A DNA stretch of 64,000 nt. It comes from Neorhizobium alkalisoli. Its GTDB lineage: Bacteria; Pseudomonadota; Alphaproteobacteria; Rhizobiales; Rhizobiaceae. Made by a program: the position numbers and the translations under genes. Position 1 is the first letter of the stretch, and each line of letters starts with the position of its first letter. Shown here piece by piece: positions 55,634 through 63,142 of the stretch. Under the pieces are notes generated by a model. It searched no databases. It was not told the origin of the DNA and worked only from the letters and a program-made list of their open reading frames with translations. Location of the stretch: NCBI RefSeq assembly GCF_002968635.1, contig NZ_PVBN01000001.1, forward strand, positions 62,001 to 126,000, given 5' to 3'.

Positions 55634-57118
55634 ATGAGTACATCATTGATATTGTTGATTGTGGCGATGGTCGGCCTCGCCGGCTACGTGATCGGGGCGC
55701 GGCGCTCGCTGGCTGTCGGTGGAGGACTTTCCTCCAAGCTCCATTCGCGGCCCGGCTACTATGGGTCCTTCGTGGCCGTATGGGCCATCGTTCCTGCTGT
55801 TTTTGTCCTTTTCATCTGGCTGGTTGCCAGTCCGACCTATATCAGTTCCTCGATACGCGGTGCCTTTCCTGATGAGGTGAAGGCGCAGTCCGAAGCAGAG
55901 CAGGGACTGGCGTTCGGGATGATCACGTCGATCGCCCGCGGAATGAACGTTCTGAGCCTCGAAGAAATCGACCGGGTCGGCAGCAATCCCGTCGACCTGC
56001 GCTCGGCGCTTGGTGCCAAGGGTGTTCCGCTCGCCGGAGACCCGCAGCCCTACATGGTCGAGGCTGCCGGCAACCTGAACACCATGACCTATGCCAGCCG
56101 CCTGGCGATGACCGCCGCGGTGCTGGCGATTTCCGGGCTGGGCGCCGCTTTCGCCTACCGTCAGATCGCGCCGCGCTTCCGTGCTCGCAACCGGGTGGAG
56201 AAGGTGATCCTTGTCAGCCTGGTTGTTGCATCCTCCATCGCGATCCTGACGACTGTCGGCATCGTCTTGTCCATGCTGACGGAAGCAACGCGCTTCTTTA
56301 CGCATGTGCCGGCCTGGGAGTTCTTCTTCGGTACCGTTTGGGACCCGCGTTTCGCCGCGGCTGGCTCGGGGGGCTCGGAGGGTCAGTTCGGGTTGATCCC
56401 GCTCTTGCTCGGCACGCTCTATATCGGCTTTGTCGCTATGCTTTTCGCCGTGCCGATCGGTCTCTTCTCGGCAATCTACATGGCCGAATATGCCTCGCCG
56501 AAGGTGCGGTCGGTGGCCAAGCCGCTGCTGGAAGTCCTCGCCGGTATTCCGACCATCGTCTACGGCTTCTTCGCCCTGACGACCGTTGGCCCGTTCCTCA
56601 GGGATCTGTCTTCGCAGCTGAACGGGCTTGTGACCGGTGACTATTCGAACTTCATTCAGGCCCAGAGCGTTCTGACAGCCGGCTTCGTCATGGGTATCAT
56701 GCTGATCCCATACGTCTCGTCGCTGTCGGACGACATCATCACCGCCGTACCCCGCGCCCTGCGCGACGGTTCCCTCGGCCTCGGCGCCACCCGGTCGGAA
56801 ACCATCAAGCGTGTTATCCTGCCGGCCGCGCTGCCCGGTATCGTCGGGGCACTGCTGATGACCGCCTCGCGTGCGGTTGGCGAAACCATGATCGTAGTTC
56901 TTGCCGCCGGCGTTGCTGCCCGCATCCAGCTCAACCCCTTCGAGCCGATGACGACGGTGACCGTCAAGATCGTCAACCAGCTGACCGGCGACCTCGAATT
57001 CACGTCGCCGCAGACACTGGTGGCCTTCGCGCTCGGCATTACGCTCTTTGCCATCACGCTTTGCCTCAACATCTACGCGCTTTACATCGTGCGCAAATAT
57101 CGGGAGCAGTACGAATGA
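55634..57118 (+). CDS. pstC: Phosphate ABC transporter permease PstC
   Basis: A 494-residue permease with about eight membrane spans. The EAA loop that contacts the ATPase is DGSLGLGATRSETIKRVILPAALPGIVGALLMTASRAVGETM, and PIGLFSAIYMAEYASPKVRSVAKPLLEVLAGIPTIVYGFFALTTVGPFLRDL is the PstC core. An N-terminal extension of about 200 residues with two extra spans is usual in rhizobial PstC. ATG 55634 follows GGGGGAT; the ORF upstream from 55538 is unlike the family. Its stop overlaps pstA (ATGA). Confidence 0.94.
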   Translation: MSTSLILLIVAMVGLAGYVIGARRSLAVGGGLSSKLHSRPGYYGSFVAVWAIVPAVFVLFIWLVASPTYISSSIRGAFPDEVKAQSEAEQGLAFGMITSIARGMNVLSLEEIDRVGSNPVDLRSALGAKGVPLAGDPQPYMVEAAGNLNTMTYASRLAMTAAVLAISGLGAAFAYRQIAPRFRARNRVEKVILVSLVVASSIAILTTVGIVLSMLTEATRFFTHVPAWEFFFGTVWDPRFAAAGSGGSEGQFGLIPLLLGTLYIGFVAMLFAVPIGLFSAIYMAEYASPKVRSVAKPLLEVLAGIPTIVYGFFALTTVGPFLRDLSSQLNGLVTGDYSNFIQAQSVLTAGFVMGIMLIPYVSSLSDDIITAVPRALRDGSLGLGATRSETIKRVILPAALPGIVGALLMTASRAVGETMIVVLAAGVAARIQLNPFEPMTTVTVKIVNQLTGDLEFTSPQTLVAFALGITLFAITLCLNIYALYIVRKYREQYE

Positions 57119-58434
57119 CCGATGTGGTTTCTCCCGTCTCAGGTATTCCCAAGGCCAAGTCCGGCCGCAGGGATATCGGCATCAAGCGCCGCTACGCCGC
57201 CGAGCGCCGGTTCAGGACTTATGGTATCGCCGCTCTTTCCTTCGGCATCATCTTCCTGATGATTCTCCTCTGGTCGGTCGTCTCCAAGGGCTACACCGCC
57301 TTCCAGCAGACGATGATCACGATACCGGTCGAATTCTCCGAGCAGGTCATCGATCCGCAGAACGAGCGCGCCACCAATCCCCAGAAGCTGCTGACGGCTA
57401 ATTATCCGGTCGTCGCCCGCAATTCGCTTGCCAAGGCGCTCGGCGTCAGCGTCGATGACCGGGTGAAGATCCGCGCTGTCGGCCAGTTGCTGTCGGATGG
57501 CGTCCGTACCCAGCTTCGCGACATGGTCGTTGCCAACCCGGCGATCATCGGAACGACACAGAACATCACCTTGCTGGCGGCCGGTGATATCGATTCTGCC
57601 TTCAAGGGCCAGATCAATCTCTCCGTTGCCGAAGAAAACCGCAAGGTATCGGACCTGCAGGTGACCTGGATGAACCAGCTCGCCGAAACCGGCGTGCTCG
57701 CCAAACACTTCAACACCGGCATCTTCGTTAACGGCGCGTCGAGCCGTCCGGAAGCCGCCGGCGTCGGCGTCGCGCTGATCGGCTCGTTCTATATGATGAT
57801 GATCGTGCTGGTCCTGTCGCTGCCGATCGGCGTCGCTGCCTCGATCTATCTCGAGGAGTTCGCACCGAAGAACAAGTTCACGGACTTGATCGAAGTGAAC
57901 ATCAACAATCTCGCGGCGGTCCCGTCTATCGTCTACGGCTTGCTGGGCCTTGCCGTGTTCGTCAACTTCATGGGCCTGCCTCGCTCCGCATCCCTGGTCG
58001 GCGGCCTGGTGCTGACCCTCATGACCCTGCCGACGATCATCATCGCGACGCGAGCCGCACTGAAGGCGGTGCCGCCGTCGATCCGGGCGGCCGCCCTTGG
58101 TCTCGGTGCGTCGAAGATGCAGACCATCTTCCACCACGTCCTGCCGCTCGCCATGCCTGGCATCCTGACTGGCACCATCATCGGGCTTGCTCACGCACTC
58201 GGCGAGACGGCCCCGCTGCTTTTGATCGGCATGGTGGCATTCGTGGCCAACTATCCGACGACGCCGCTCGATCCTTCGACGGCGCTGCCGGTCCAAATCT
58301 ACATGTGGGCGAACGAGGCGGAACGTGCGTTCGTCGAGCGTACCTCTGGAGCGATCATCATTCTGCTCCTGTTCCTCATCGTAATGAATGTTGGCGCAAT
58401 TCTCTTGCGGCGACGCTTTGAGCGGCGCTGGTAG
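57115..58434 (+). CDS. pstA: Phosphate ABC transporter permease PstA
   Basis: A 439-residue permease forming the channel with PstC. The EAA loop reads AALGLGASKMQTIFHHVLPLAMPGILTGTIIGLAHALGETAPLLLIGMVAF. N-terminal arm and first span (FRTYGIAALSFGIIFLMILLWSVVSKGYTAF) precede a long periplasmic segment, then five spans. Start ATG 57115 overlaps the pstC stop. The long periplasmic insert (about 50-230) makes it bigger than E. coli PstA (296 residues) but is common in alphaproteobacteria. Confidence 0.94.
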   Translation: MTDVVSPVSGIPKAKSGRRDIGIKRRYAAERRFRTYGIAALSFGIIFLMILLWSVVSKGYTAFQQTMITIPVEFSEQVIDPQNERATNPQKLLTANYPVVARNSLAKALGVSVDDRVKIRAVGQLLSDGVRTQLRDMVVANPAIIGTTQNITLLAAGDIDSAFKGQINLSVAEENRKVSDLQVTWMNQLAETGVLAKHFNTGIFVNGASSRPEAAGVGVALIGSFYMMMIVLVLSLPIGVAASIYLEEFAPKNKFTDLIEVNINNLAAVPSIVYGLLGLAVFVNFMGLPRSASLVGGLVLTLMTLPTIIIATRAALKAVPPSIRAAALGLGASKMQTIFHHVLPLAMPGILTGTIIGLAHALGETAPLLLIGMVAFVANYPTTPLDPSTALPVQIYMWANEAERAFVERTSGAIIILLLFLIVMNVGAILLRRRFERRW

Positions 58435-58449
58435 AAGGAGTAGGACACG

Positions 58450-59265
58450 ATGAATATGATGTCAGAAGCAGCAGTCGAAAAGGCCCTGGATCAGAAGATG
58501 AACGATGCTTCCTACAAGATGATCGGCAAGGACGTGTCGGTCTATTACGGAGAAAAGAGAGCGCTTTTCGACGTTAACCTGAACGTCCGGGAAAACACGG
58601 TCACTGCCCTCATCGGCCCTTCCGGCTGCGGCAAGTCCACATTCCTGCGCTGCCTCAACCGTATGAACGATACGATCGAGAACTGCCGCGTCACCGGCAG
58701 GATCACCCTCGATACCGACGATATCTATGACCAGAATATCGACGTCGTTGAGTTGCGCGCCCGCGTCGGCATGGTTTTCCAGAAGCCGAACCCGTTCCCG
58801 AAGTCGATCTACGAGAACATTTCCTACGGCCCGCGCATCCATGGTCTTGCCAGAAACAAGACCGACATGGATCAGATCGTCGAAGCGAGCCTCCAGCGTG
58901 CGGGCCTCTGGACCGAGGTTAAGGATCGTCTGCACGAATCCGGCACCGGTCTCTCCGGCGGACAGCAGCAACGTCTGTGCATCGCCCGTGCGGTGGCCGT
59001 TTCGCCGGAAGTGATCCTGATGGATGAACCCTGCTCGGCGCTCGATCCTATTGCAACCGCCAAGGTCGAGGAGCTGATCCACGAACTGCGGGCCAACTAT
59101 ACGATCGTTATCGTGACGCATTCGATGCAGCAGGCAGCTCGCGTGTCGCAGCGCACCGCCATGTTCCACCTGGGGCAGCTTGTCGAAGAAAACGATACCG
59201 ACAAGATGTTCACCAATCCGGACGACCAGCGCACTCAAGATTACATCATGGGCCGTTTCGGCTGA
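58450..59265 (+). CDS. pstB: Phosphate ABC transporter ATPase PstB
   Basis: A 271-residue ABC ATPase energising phosphate import. Walker A is [20 protein letters not shown], the Q loop [25 protein letters not shown], the signature [16 protein letters not shown], Walker [16 protein letters not shown] and the His switch [28 protein letters not shown]. All catalytic residues are intact. It also takes part in phosphate signalling with PhoU and PhoR. AAGGAGTAGG lies before ATG 58450; pstA ends 15 bases upstream. Confidence 0.97.
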   Translation: MNMMSEAAVEKALDQKMNDASYKMIGKDVSVYYGEKRALFDVNLNVRENTVTALIGPSGCGKSTFLRCLNRMNDTIENCRVTGRITLDTDDIYDQNIDVVELRARVGMVFQKPNPFPKSIYENISYGPRIHGLARNKTDMDQIVEASLQRAGLWTEVKDRLHESGTGLSGGQQQRLCIARAVAVSPEVILMDEPCSALDPIATAKVEELIHELRANYTIVIVTHSMQQAARVSQRTAMFHLGQLVEENDTDKMFTNPDDQRTQDYIMGRFG

Positions 59266-59310
59266 TCCGCCGACTGCGCCGCCTGACAACCCAATTTCGA
59301 GGACTAGACG

Positions 59311-60024
59311 ATGGCATCGACCCATATCCTGTCGGCCTATGACGACGAACTGAAATATCTGAGCCGCCGCATCTCCGAAATGGGCGGGCTTGCAGAACAA
59401 ATGTGCGGCGATGCCGTGCGCGCGCTGGTCAATTCGGACTCGGCACTTGCCCAGAAGGTCATCTCGGATGACGTCATCCTGGATCATGCCGAACGCGAAA
59501 TCCAGGACAAGGCCATCGTCACGATCGCCAGACGCCAGCCCATGGCTGCGGATCTGCGTGAGATCGTCGGTACCCTGCGCATCGGCGCCGACCTCGAGCG
59601 CGTCGGCGATCTTGGCAAGAACACCGCCAAGCGCGTCATCGCCGTCCAGGGCACCGGCGTGCCGCGCAAGCTTGCGCGCGGCATCGAGCATCTCTCTGAT
59701 CTGGCGCTTGTTCAGCTCAAGGAAGTGCTGGATGTCTACGCCAGCCGCTCGGCCGAAAAGGCCGAAGCGATCCGCATCCGCGACGAAGAGATCGACGCGA
59801 TGTACACCTCGCTGTTCCGGGAACTCCTCACCTATATGATGGAGGATCCGCGAAACATCACCACCTGCACGCATCTTCTGTTCTGCGCCAAGAACATCGA
59901 GCGCATCGGCGATCACGCCACCAACATCGCCGAGACGATCTACTACATGACGACGGGCGCCCAGCTGGAAGGCGAGCGCCCGAAGGACGATACGTCGAAT
60001 ACGCTGGGTGCGATCACCGAATGA
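59311..60024 (+). CDS. phoU: Phosphate-specific transport system accessory protein PhoU
   Basis: A 237-residue all-helical protein of two PhoU repeats that damps PhoR when phosphate is ample. DDELKYLSRRISEMGGLAEQMCGDAVRALVNSDSALAQKVISDDVILDHAEREIQDKAI and the second-repeat block EKAEAIRIRDEEIDAMYTSLFRELLTYMMEDPRNITTCTHLLFCAKNIERIGDHATNIAETI include the E/D-x-x-x-D metal clusters. The length is normal. It is 45 bases after pstB and 26 bases before phoB. Confidence 0.95.
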   Translation: MASTHILSAYDDELKYLSRRISEMGGLAEQMCGDAVRALVNSDSALAQKVISDDVILDHAEREIQDKAIVTIARRQPMAADLREIVGTLRIGADLERVGDLGKNTAKRVIAVQGTGVPRKLARGIEHLSDLALVQLKEVLDVYASRSAEKAEAIRIRDEEIDAMYTSLFRELLTYMMEDPRNITTCTHLLFCAKNIERIGDHATNIAETIYYMTTGAQLEGERPKDDTSNTLGAITE

Positions 60025-60050
60025 CGGAATGCTGACGGAGCAGAGCTGAG

Positions 60051-60734
60051 ATGCTGCCAAAAATTGCTGTGGTGGAAGATGAAGAAGCACTGAGCGTGCT
60101 TCTTCGCTACAACCTGGAAGCTGAAGGTTATGAGGTCGAGACGATCCTGCGCGGCGACGAAGCCGAAATCAGGCTCCAGGAACGGACCCCGGATCTCCTG
60201 ATCCTCGACTGGATGCTGCCCGGCGTCTCGGGCATCGAGCTTTGCCGCCGTTTGCGCATGCGTTCGGAGACCGAGCGCCTGCCGATCATCATGCTGACCG
60301 CCCGCGGCGAGGAAAGCGAACGCGTTCGTGGCCTCGCGACCGGTGCGGACGACTATGTGGTGAAGCCGTTTTCGACGCCGGAACTCATGGCGCGCGTCAG
60401 GGCCATGCTGCGGCGTGCCCGACCGGAAGTGCTGTCCAGCGTGCTGCGCTGCGGCGACATCGAGCTCGATCGCGAGACGCATCGTGTGCATCGCAAGAGC
60501 CGGGAGGTCCGCCTCGGACCGACGGAATTCCGCCTGCTGGAGTTCCTGATGGCCTCGCCAGGTCGGGTGTTTTCCCGCTCCCAGCTCCTGGATGGCGTCT
60601 GGGGGCACGATATCTACGTGGATGAGCGCACGGTTGACGTGCATGTCGGGCGTCTACGCAAGGCGCTTAACTTCTCCAACATGCAGGATGTCATCCGCAC
60701 GGTTCGCGGCGCCGGTTATTCGATGGAATCCTGA
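60051..60734 (+). CDS. phoB: Phosphate regulon response regulator PhoB
   Basis: A 227-residue OmpR-type regulator. The receiver phosphoacceptor Asp is in DLLILDWMLPGVSGIEL (Asp53 region), with acidic residues in VVEDEE near the N-terminus, Thr in IIMLTARGEESERV and the Lys in DDYVVKPFSTPELMARV. The DNA-binding winged helix ends DERTVDVHVGRLRKALNFSNMQDVIRTVRGAGYSME. It activates pst and other Pho genes via boxes such as 54282-54310. It lies 26 bases after phoU and closes the operon; the next genes are on the other strand. Confidence 0.97.
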   Translation: MLPKIAVVEDEEALSVLLRYNLEAEGYEVETILRGDEAEIRLQERTPDLLILDWMLPGVSGIELCRRLRMRSETERLPIIMLTARGEESERVRGLATGADDYVVKPFSTPELMARVRAMLRRARPEVLSSVLRCGDIELDRETHRVHRKSREVRLGPTEFRLLEFLMASPGRVFSRSQLLDGVWGHDIYVDERTVDVHVGRLRKALNFSNMQDVIRTVRGAGYSMES

Positions 60735-60760
60735 ATACCAACCGTTGGGGCGCTGTCCGT

Positions 60761-61417
60761 TCAGCCGGTTTTGCTGGTCGGGTCGGCCACGGCCTTGGAT
60801 TCCGGTGACCCCTTGAAGCGCAAGAAGATCGACAGCACCACGAGCACCGCGGTCGACAGGAATTCCGACTGCCAGTTCTGGAAGGATTCGAACCAGAATT
60901 GTGCGTCTCCAAGATATTGCCAGAAAGGCATTGTCGGCTGCCCGTGCATGGCCGCTTCCACATTGGCAGCTTCGAAGCTGTAGCGAAGATGCAGCACAAA
61001 TGTGAGCAGGAACAGCAGGCCGAGCGCAATCCCGAGTGAATAGGAATAGAGCCCGCGAATGAGAGGGCCTGCCTTTACCGGCCACGGCGCCTCAGGGTCG
61101 TTAAGATGCTTGAGCGGATCCTCGTCCTGCGGGCTGGGCTCATCCGGGTCCCTCGATTCCGCCGAGCCTTTTTGATAGAGCATCGCCGTCAGCATCACAT
61201 AGGCGGACATCTGCAGGAATTCGCTTTCCCAGTTCTCGAAGATGGCGGAGAGGAAATGTCCGGAGGTGAGATAGCTCGCAGCCGAGAGTGCCGCCTGCCC
61301 GTGCTCGGTGAGTTCGTCGTTGTGAACGCTCCACCCGGAAATAAACGTACCGCCGACAGTGGCGAGTGCCGCCACCATCAGCACGATCGTCAGACCGTTA
61401 GCCCGCAGGAAAGACAT
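60761..61417 (-). CDS. Membrane protein with duplicated small-domain pattern (DUF6766-like)
   Basis: A 218-residue protein with about four hydrophobic spans. Its two halves echo each other: SGHFLSAIFENWESEFLQMSAYVMLTAMLYQKGSAESRDPDEP and LGDAQFWFESFQNWQSEFLSTAVLVVLSIFLRFKGSPESKAVADP, both with an FENW/FQNW-E-SEFL core followed by a helix and a KGS-ES tail, so it likely arose by internal duplication. This fits the poorly described DUF6766-type family. Function unknown. ATG 61417 (MSFLRANGLTIVL) is preferred because upstream frame sequence is hydrophilic. Confidence 0.75.
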   Translation of the reverse strand: MSFLRANGLTIVLMVAALATVGGTFISGWSVHNDELTEHGQAALSAASYLTSGHFLSAIFENWESEFLQMSAYVMLTAMLYQKGSAESRDPDEPSPQDEDPLKHLNDPEAPWPVKAGPLIRGLYSYSLGIALGLLFLLTFVLHLRYSFEAANVEAAMHGQPTMPFWQYLGDAQFWFESFQNWQSEFLSTAVLVVLSIFLRFKGSPESKAVADPTSKTG

Positions 61418-61561
61418 GATCGAACCTTCAAACCGTGATGCGGATACCCGCATCAACGGCTGACGACATAGAACGTTCCACGCCAGTTCTGCTAGCAAAA
61501 ACAGAGCGTTGCCCTATGATCGTGCGTGGGTTGGCGTCCATGCTGACGCGTCGAGGGATCG

Positions 61562-61999
61562 TTATCCCGCGGTAGCTTCCTTGGACCATTCCGGCAGCGG
61601 AAACAGCCGGTCGTAGGCCCAGTTGAAGACGAAGGCATAGATCACGTAGAAGACCGCGAAGGATATATCCATCGTCAGTGCGTGAATGAGACTCACGTCG
61701 AGATACCAGGCGATCAGCGGCAGCAGTACGATAAGCAGACCGAGTTCGAACAGTATCGCATGTGCTATGCGCACGGCAGCGCTCTTTTGCGTGCTGCCGA
61801 TCAGCCGCCGCATCAGGTGGTCGAAACCGATATTGTAGAGATAGTTCCATCCCGTCGCCAGGGTGGCAGAGCCAACCCCCACGATCCCGATATCTTCGAC
61901 CGGCATGTCGAAAGCTAGAGCGCCGAGTGGCGTGATAAGAGCGAGCCCGATCAATTCGAAGCTGATCGCGTGCCGGATGCGGTCGAGTGTGGAGCGCAT
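61562..61999 (-). CDS. PACE-family multidrug/biocide exporter (AceI-like)
   Basis: A 145-residue, four-span protein made of two bacterial-transmembrane-pair repeats. Each repeat has the H-x3-FE start: RHAISFELIGLALITPLGA (Glu15) and AHAILFELGLLIVLLPLIAW. In AceI of Acinetobacter, Glu15 is essential for proton-coupled chlorhexidine export; here Glu sits at exactly residue 15. Loops IGFDHLMRR and FNWAYDRLFP are conserved. GGAGG precedes ATG 61999. PACE proteins export synthetic biocides and probably polyamine-like natural substrates. Confidence 0.9.
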   Translation of the reverse strand: MRSTLDRIRHAISFELIGLALITPLGALAFDMPVEDIGIVGVGSATLATGWNYLYNIGFDHLMRRLIGSTQKSAAVRIAHAILFELGLLIVLLPLIAWYLDVSLIHALTMDISFAVFYVIYAFVFNWAYDRLFPLPEWSKEATAG

Positions 62000-62154
62000 G
62001 ATAACCTCCAAGGAGCCTTTATCTAAAAGCCCTTTGTTCGGCCGGGTCGTCCCGGAGTGATGCCCATGAGGGGGAGGTCGTCCTCGCACCCATTGAGATA
62101 GGCGCTGAAGAGCGGTGAGGCAAGCTCTGGCGGGCATAGCTGCCATGCAAAACG

Positions 62155-62178
62155 AAAAAAGCGGGCCGCAGCCCGCTT
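62155..62178 (-). terminator. Rho-independent terminator of gcrA
   Basis: Stem AAGCGGGC / GCCCGCTT with a CGCA loop, 25 bases beyond the gcrA stop on the minus strand, and a run of six A on the plus strand (62155-62160) that becomes T6 in the transcript. Confidence 0.9.
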
Positions 62179-62202
62179 CAACTCCCGTCTCGGGATATAG
62201 TC

Positions 62203-62736
62203 TTATGCCCGGGCAGCAGCCCTGCGGCGATCATGGATCGGCTGATAGGCAAGCCGAGCGTGGTAGCTGCAATAGGGCGAGGAATCCGGAGATTCGCAAC
62301 CGCAGAAATGGAAGTCTTCCTTCAGCGGGTCGCCGACGGGCCACTTGCAGGTACGTTCCGTGAGCTCGGTCAGCACGAGGCGGCGGGAGATCGGCACCAC
62401 CACGTTGGAAGCGGGGCGATATTCCATCTCCTCGAAGGCTTCGACTTCGATCTCTTCCTTAACCACGGTCGCGCCGACAGCACGGGCAACTGTCCGGGTC
62501 GCGACGCGGGATGCATAATTCGGGGCCCGAGGCGCTGAAGTCGTCCGCTTGGCCGCGGTGCGGCCCGTAGCGACAGTGCCTCCAGCTTTCGCGCGGCCCG
62601 GCAGGCTGAGGCGATGCACCTTGCCGATCACGGCATTGCGGCTTACGCCTCCGAGTTGAGCGGCGATCTGGCTGGCGCTCAGACCTTCCGACCACAGTCT
62701 CTTGAGTTTCTCGACACGCTCGTCTGTCCAATTCAT
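62203..62736 (-). CDS. gcrA: Cell-cycle regulator GcrA
   Basis: A 177-residue DNA-binding regulator that binds sigma-70 and GANTC-methylated promoters in alphaproteobacteria. The N-terminal helix-turn-helix is NWTDERVEKLKRLWSEGLSASQIAAQLGGVSRNAVIGKVHRLSLPGRAK (1-50), almost invariant for GcrA; a basic/Pro linker follows and the C-terminus has the Cys/His cluster TCKWPVGDP...FHFCGCESPDSSPYCSYHARLAYQP typical of the sigma-binding domain. ATG 62736 is the family start. Its upstream spacer contains an unusual GANTC cluster. Confidence 0.95.
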   Translation of the reverse strand: MNWTDERVEKLKRLWSEGLSASQIAAQLGGVSRNAVIGKVHRLSLPGRAKAGGTVATGRTAAKRTTSAPRAPNYASRVATRTVARAVGATVVKEEIEVEAFEEMEYRPASNVVVPISRRLVLTELTERTCKWPVGDPLKEDFHFCGCESPDSSPYCSYHARLAYQPIHDRRRAAARA

Positions 62737-62887
62737 GCCCGTTCTCCGCCTTTGAACGTTATCGGCATGCAGAATCCTTCCACCTTTGCCGCAGACATCA
62801 TTCCGCAGCACACACTACATATATGTTTGAGGTGACTAGTTCCGCCGCATGCAGTCTAGTAATTGATCTTTAACCTAGTGTGAGGCT

Positions 62888-62963
62888 GACTCCGTGGCAA
62901 GAGTCGCAGGATTCGCAGAGAATCGATTTCTTGGTTTTCCCCAACTTGCTGTCGGGAAGAGTC
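62888..62963. promoter_or_regulatory. Cluster of five GANTC (CcrM methylation) sites
   Basis: GACTC (62888), GAGTC (62901), GATTC (62910), GAATC (62920) and GAGTC (62959) lie within 76 bases; the first four start 13, 9 and 10 bases apart. A sixth, GAATC, is at 62772. The sites lie in the spacer between gcrA and argD, with no gene of their own. Confidence 0.85.
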
Positions 62964-63027
62964 ATTTTTGTCACATGGGCGGGCGCCGCCTGTTTTCGGT
63001 TGTAGCCCGGCAGAACGCCGAGCTTTA

Positions 63028-63056
63028 TTGACATCCGGGGCCTAAACATCGATACT
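63028..63056 (+). promoter_or_regulatory. Promoter of argD
   Basis: TTGACA (63028-63033) and GATACT (63051-63056) are 17 bases apart, a good sigma-70 pair. The expected start is near 63063, giving an 80-base leader before argD. Confidence 0.75.
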
Positions 63057-63063
63057 GCAGCTG

Positions 63064-63093
63064 GCCGCCCATTGGGCGGCATTTTTAATTTTT
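63064..63093 (+). terminator. Terminator-like hairpin at the predicted argD transcript start
   Basis: Perfect 7-base stem GCCGCCC / GGGCGGC with an ATT loop followed by ATTTTTAATTTTT, a full intrinsic terminator on the plus strand. No annotated gene ends upstream on this strand, so it either ends an unannotated transcript from 62737-63060 or is the 5' structure of the argD leader. Confidence 0.8.
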
Positions 63094-63142
63094 CAGGCTC
63101 GTTTGTCGGGTCTTTTGAACTGCCTAGAGGAGTGATGTCGCC

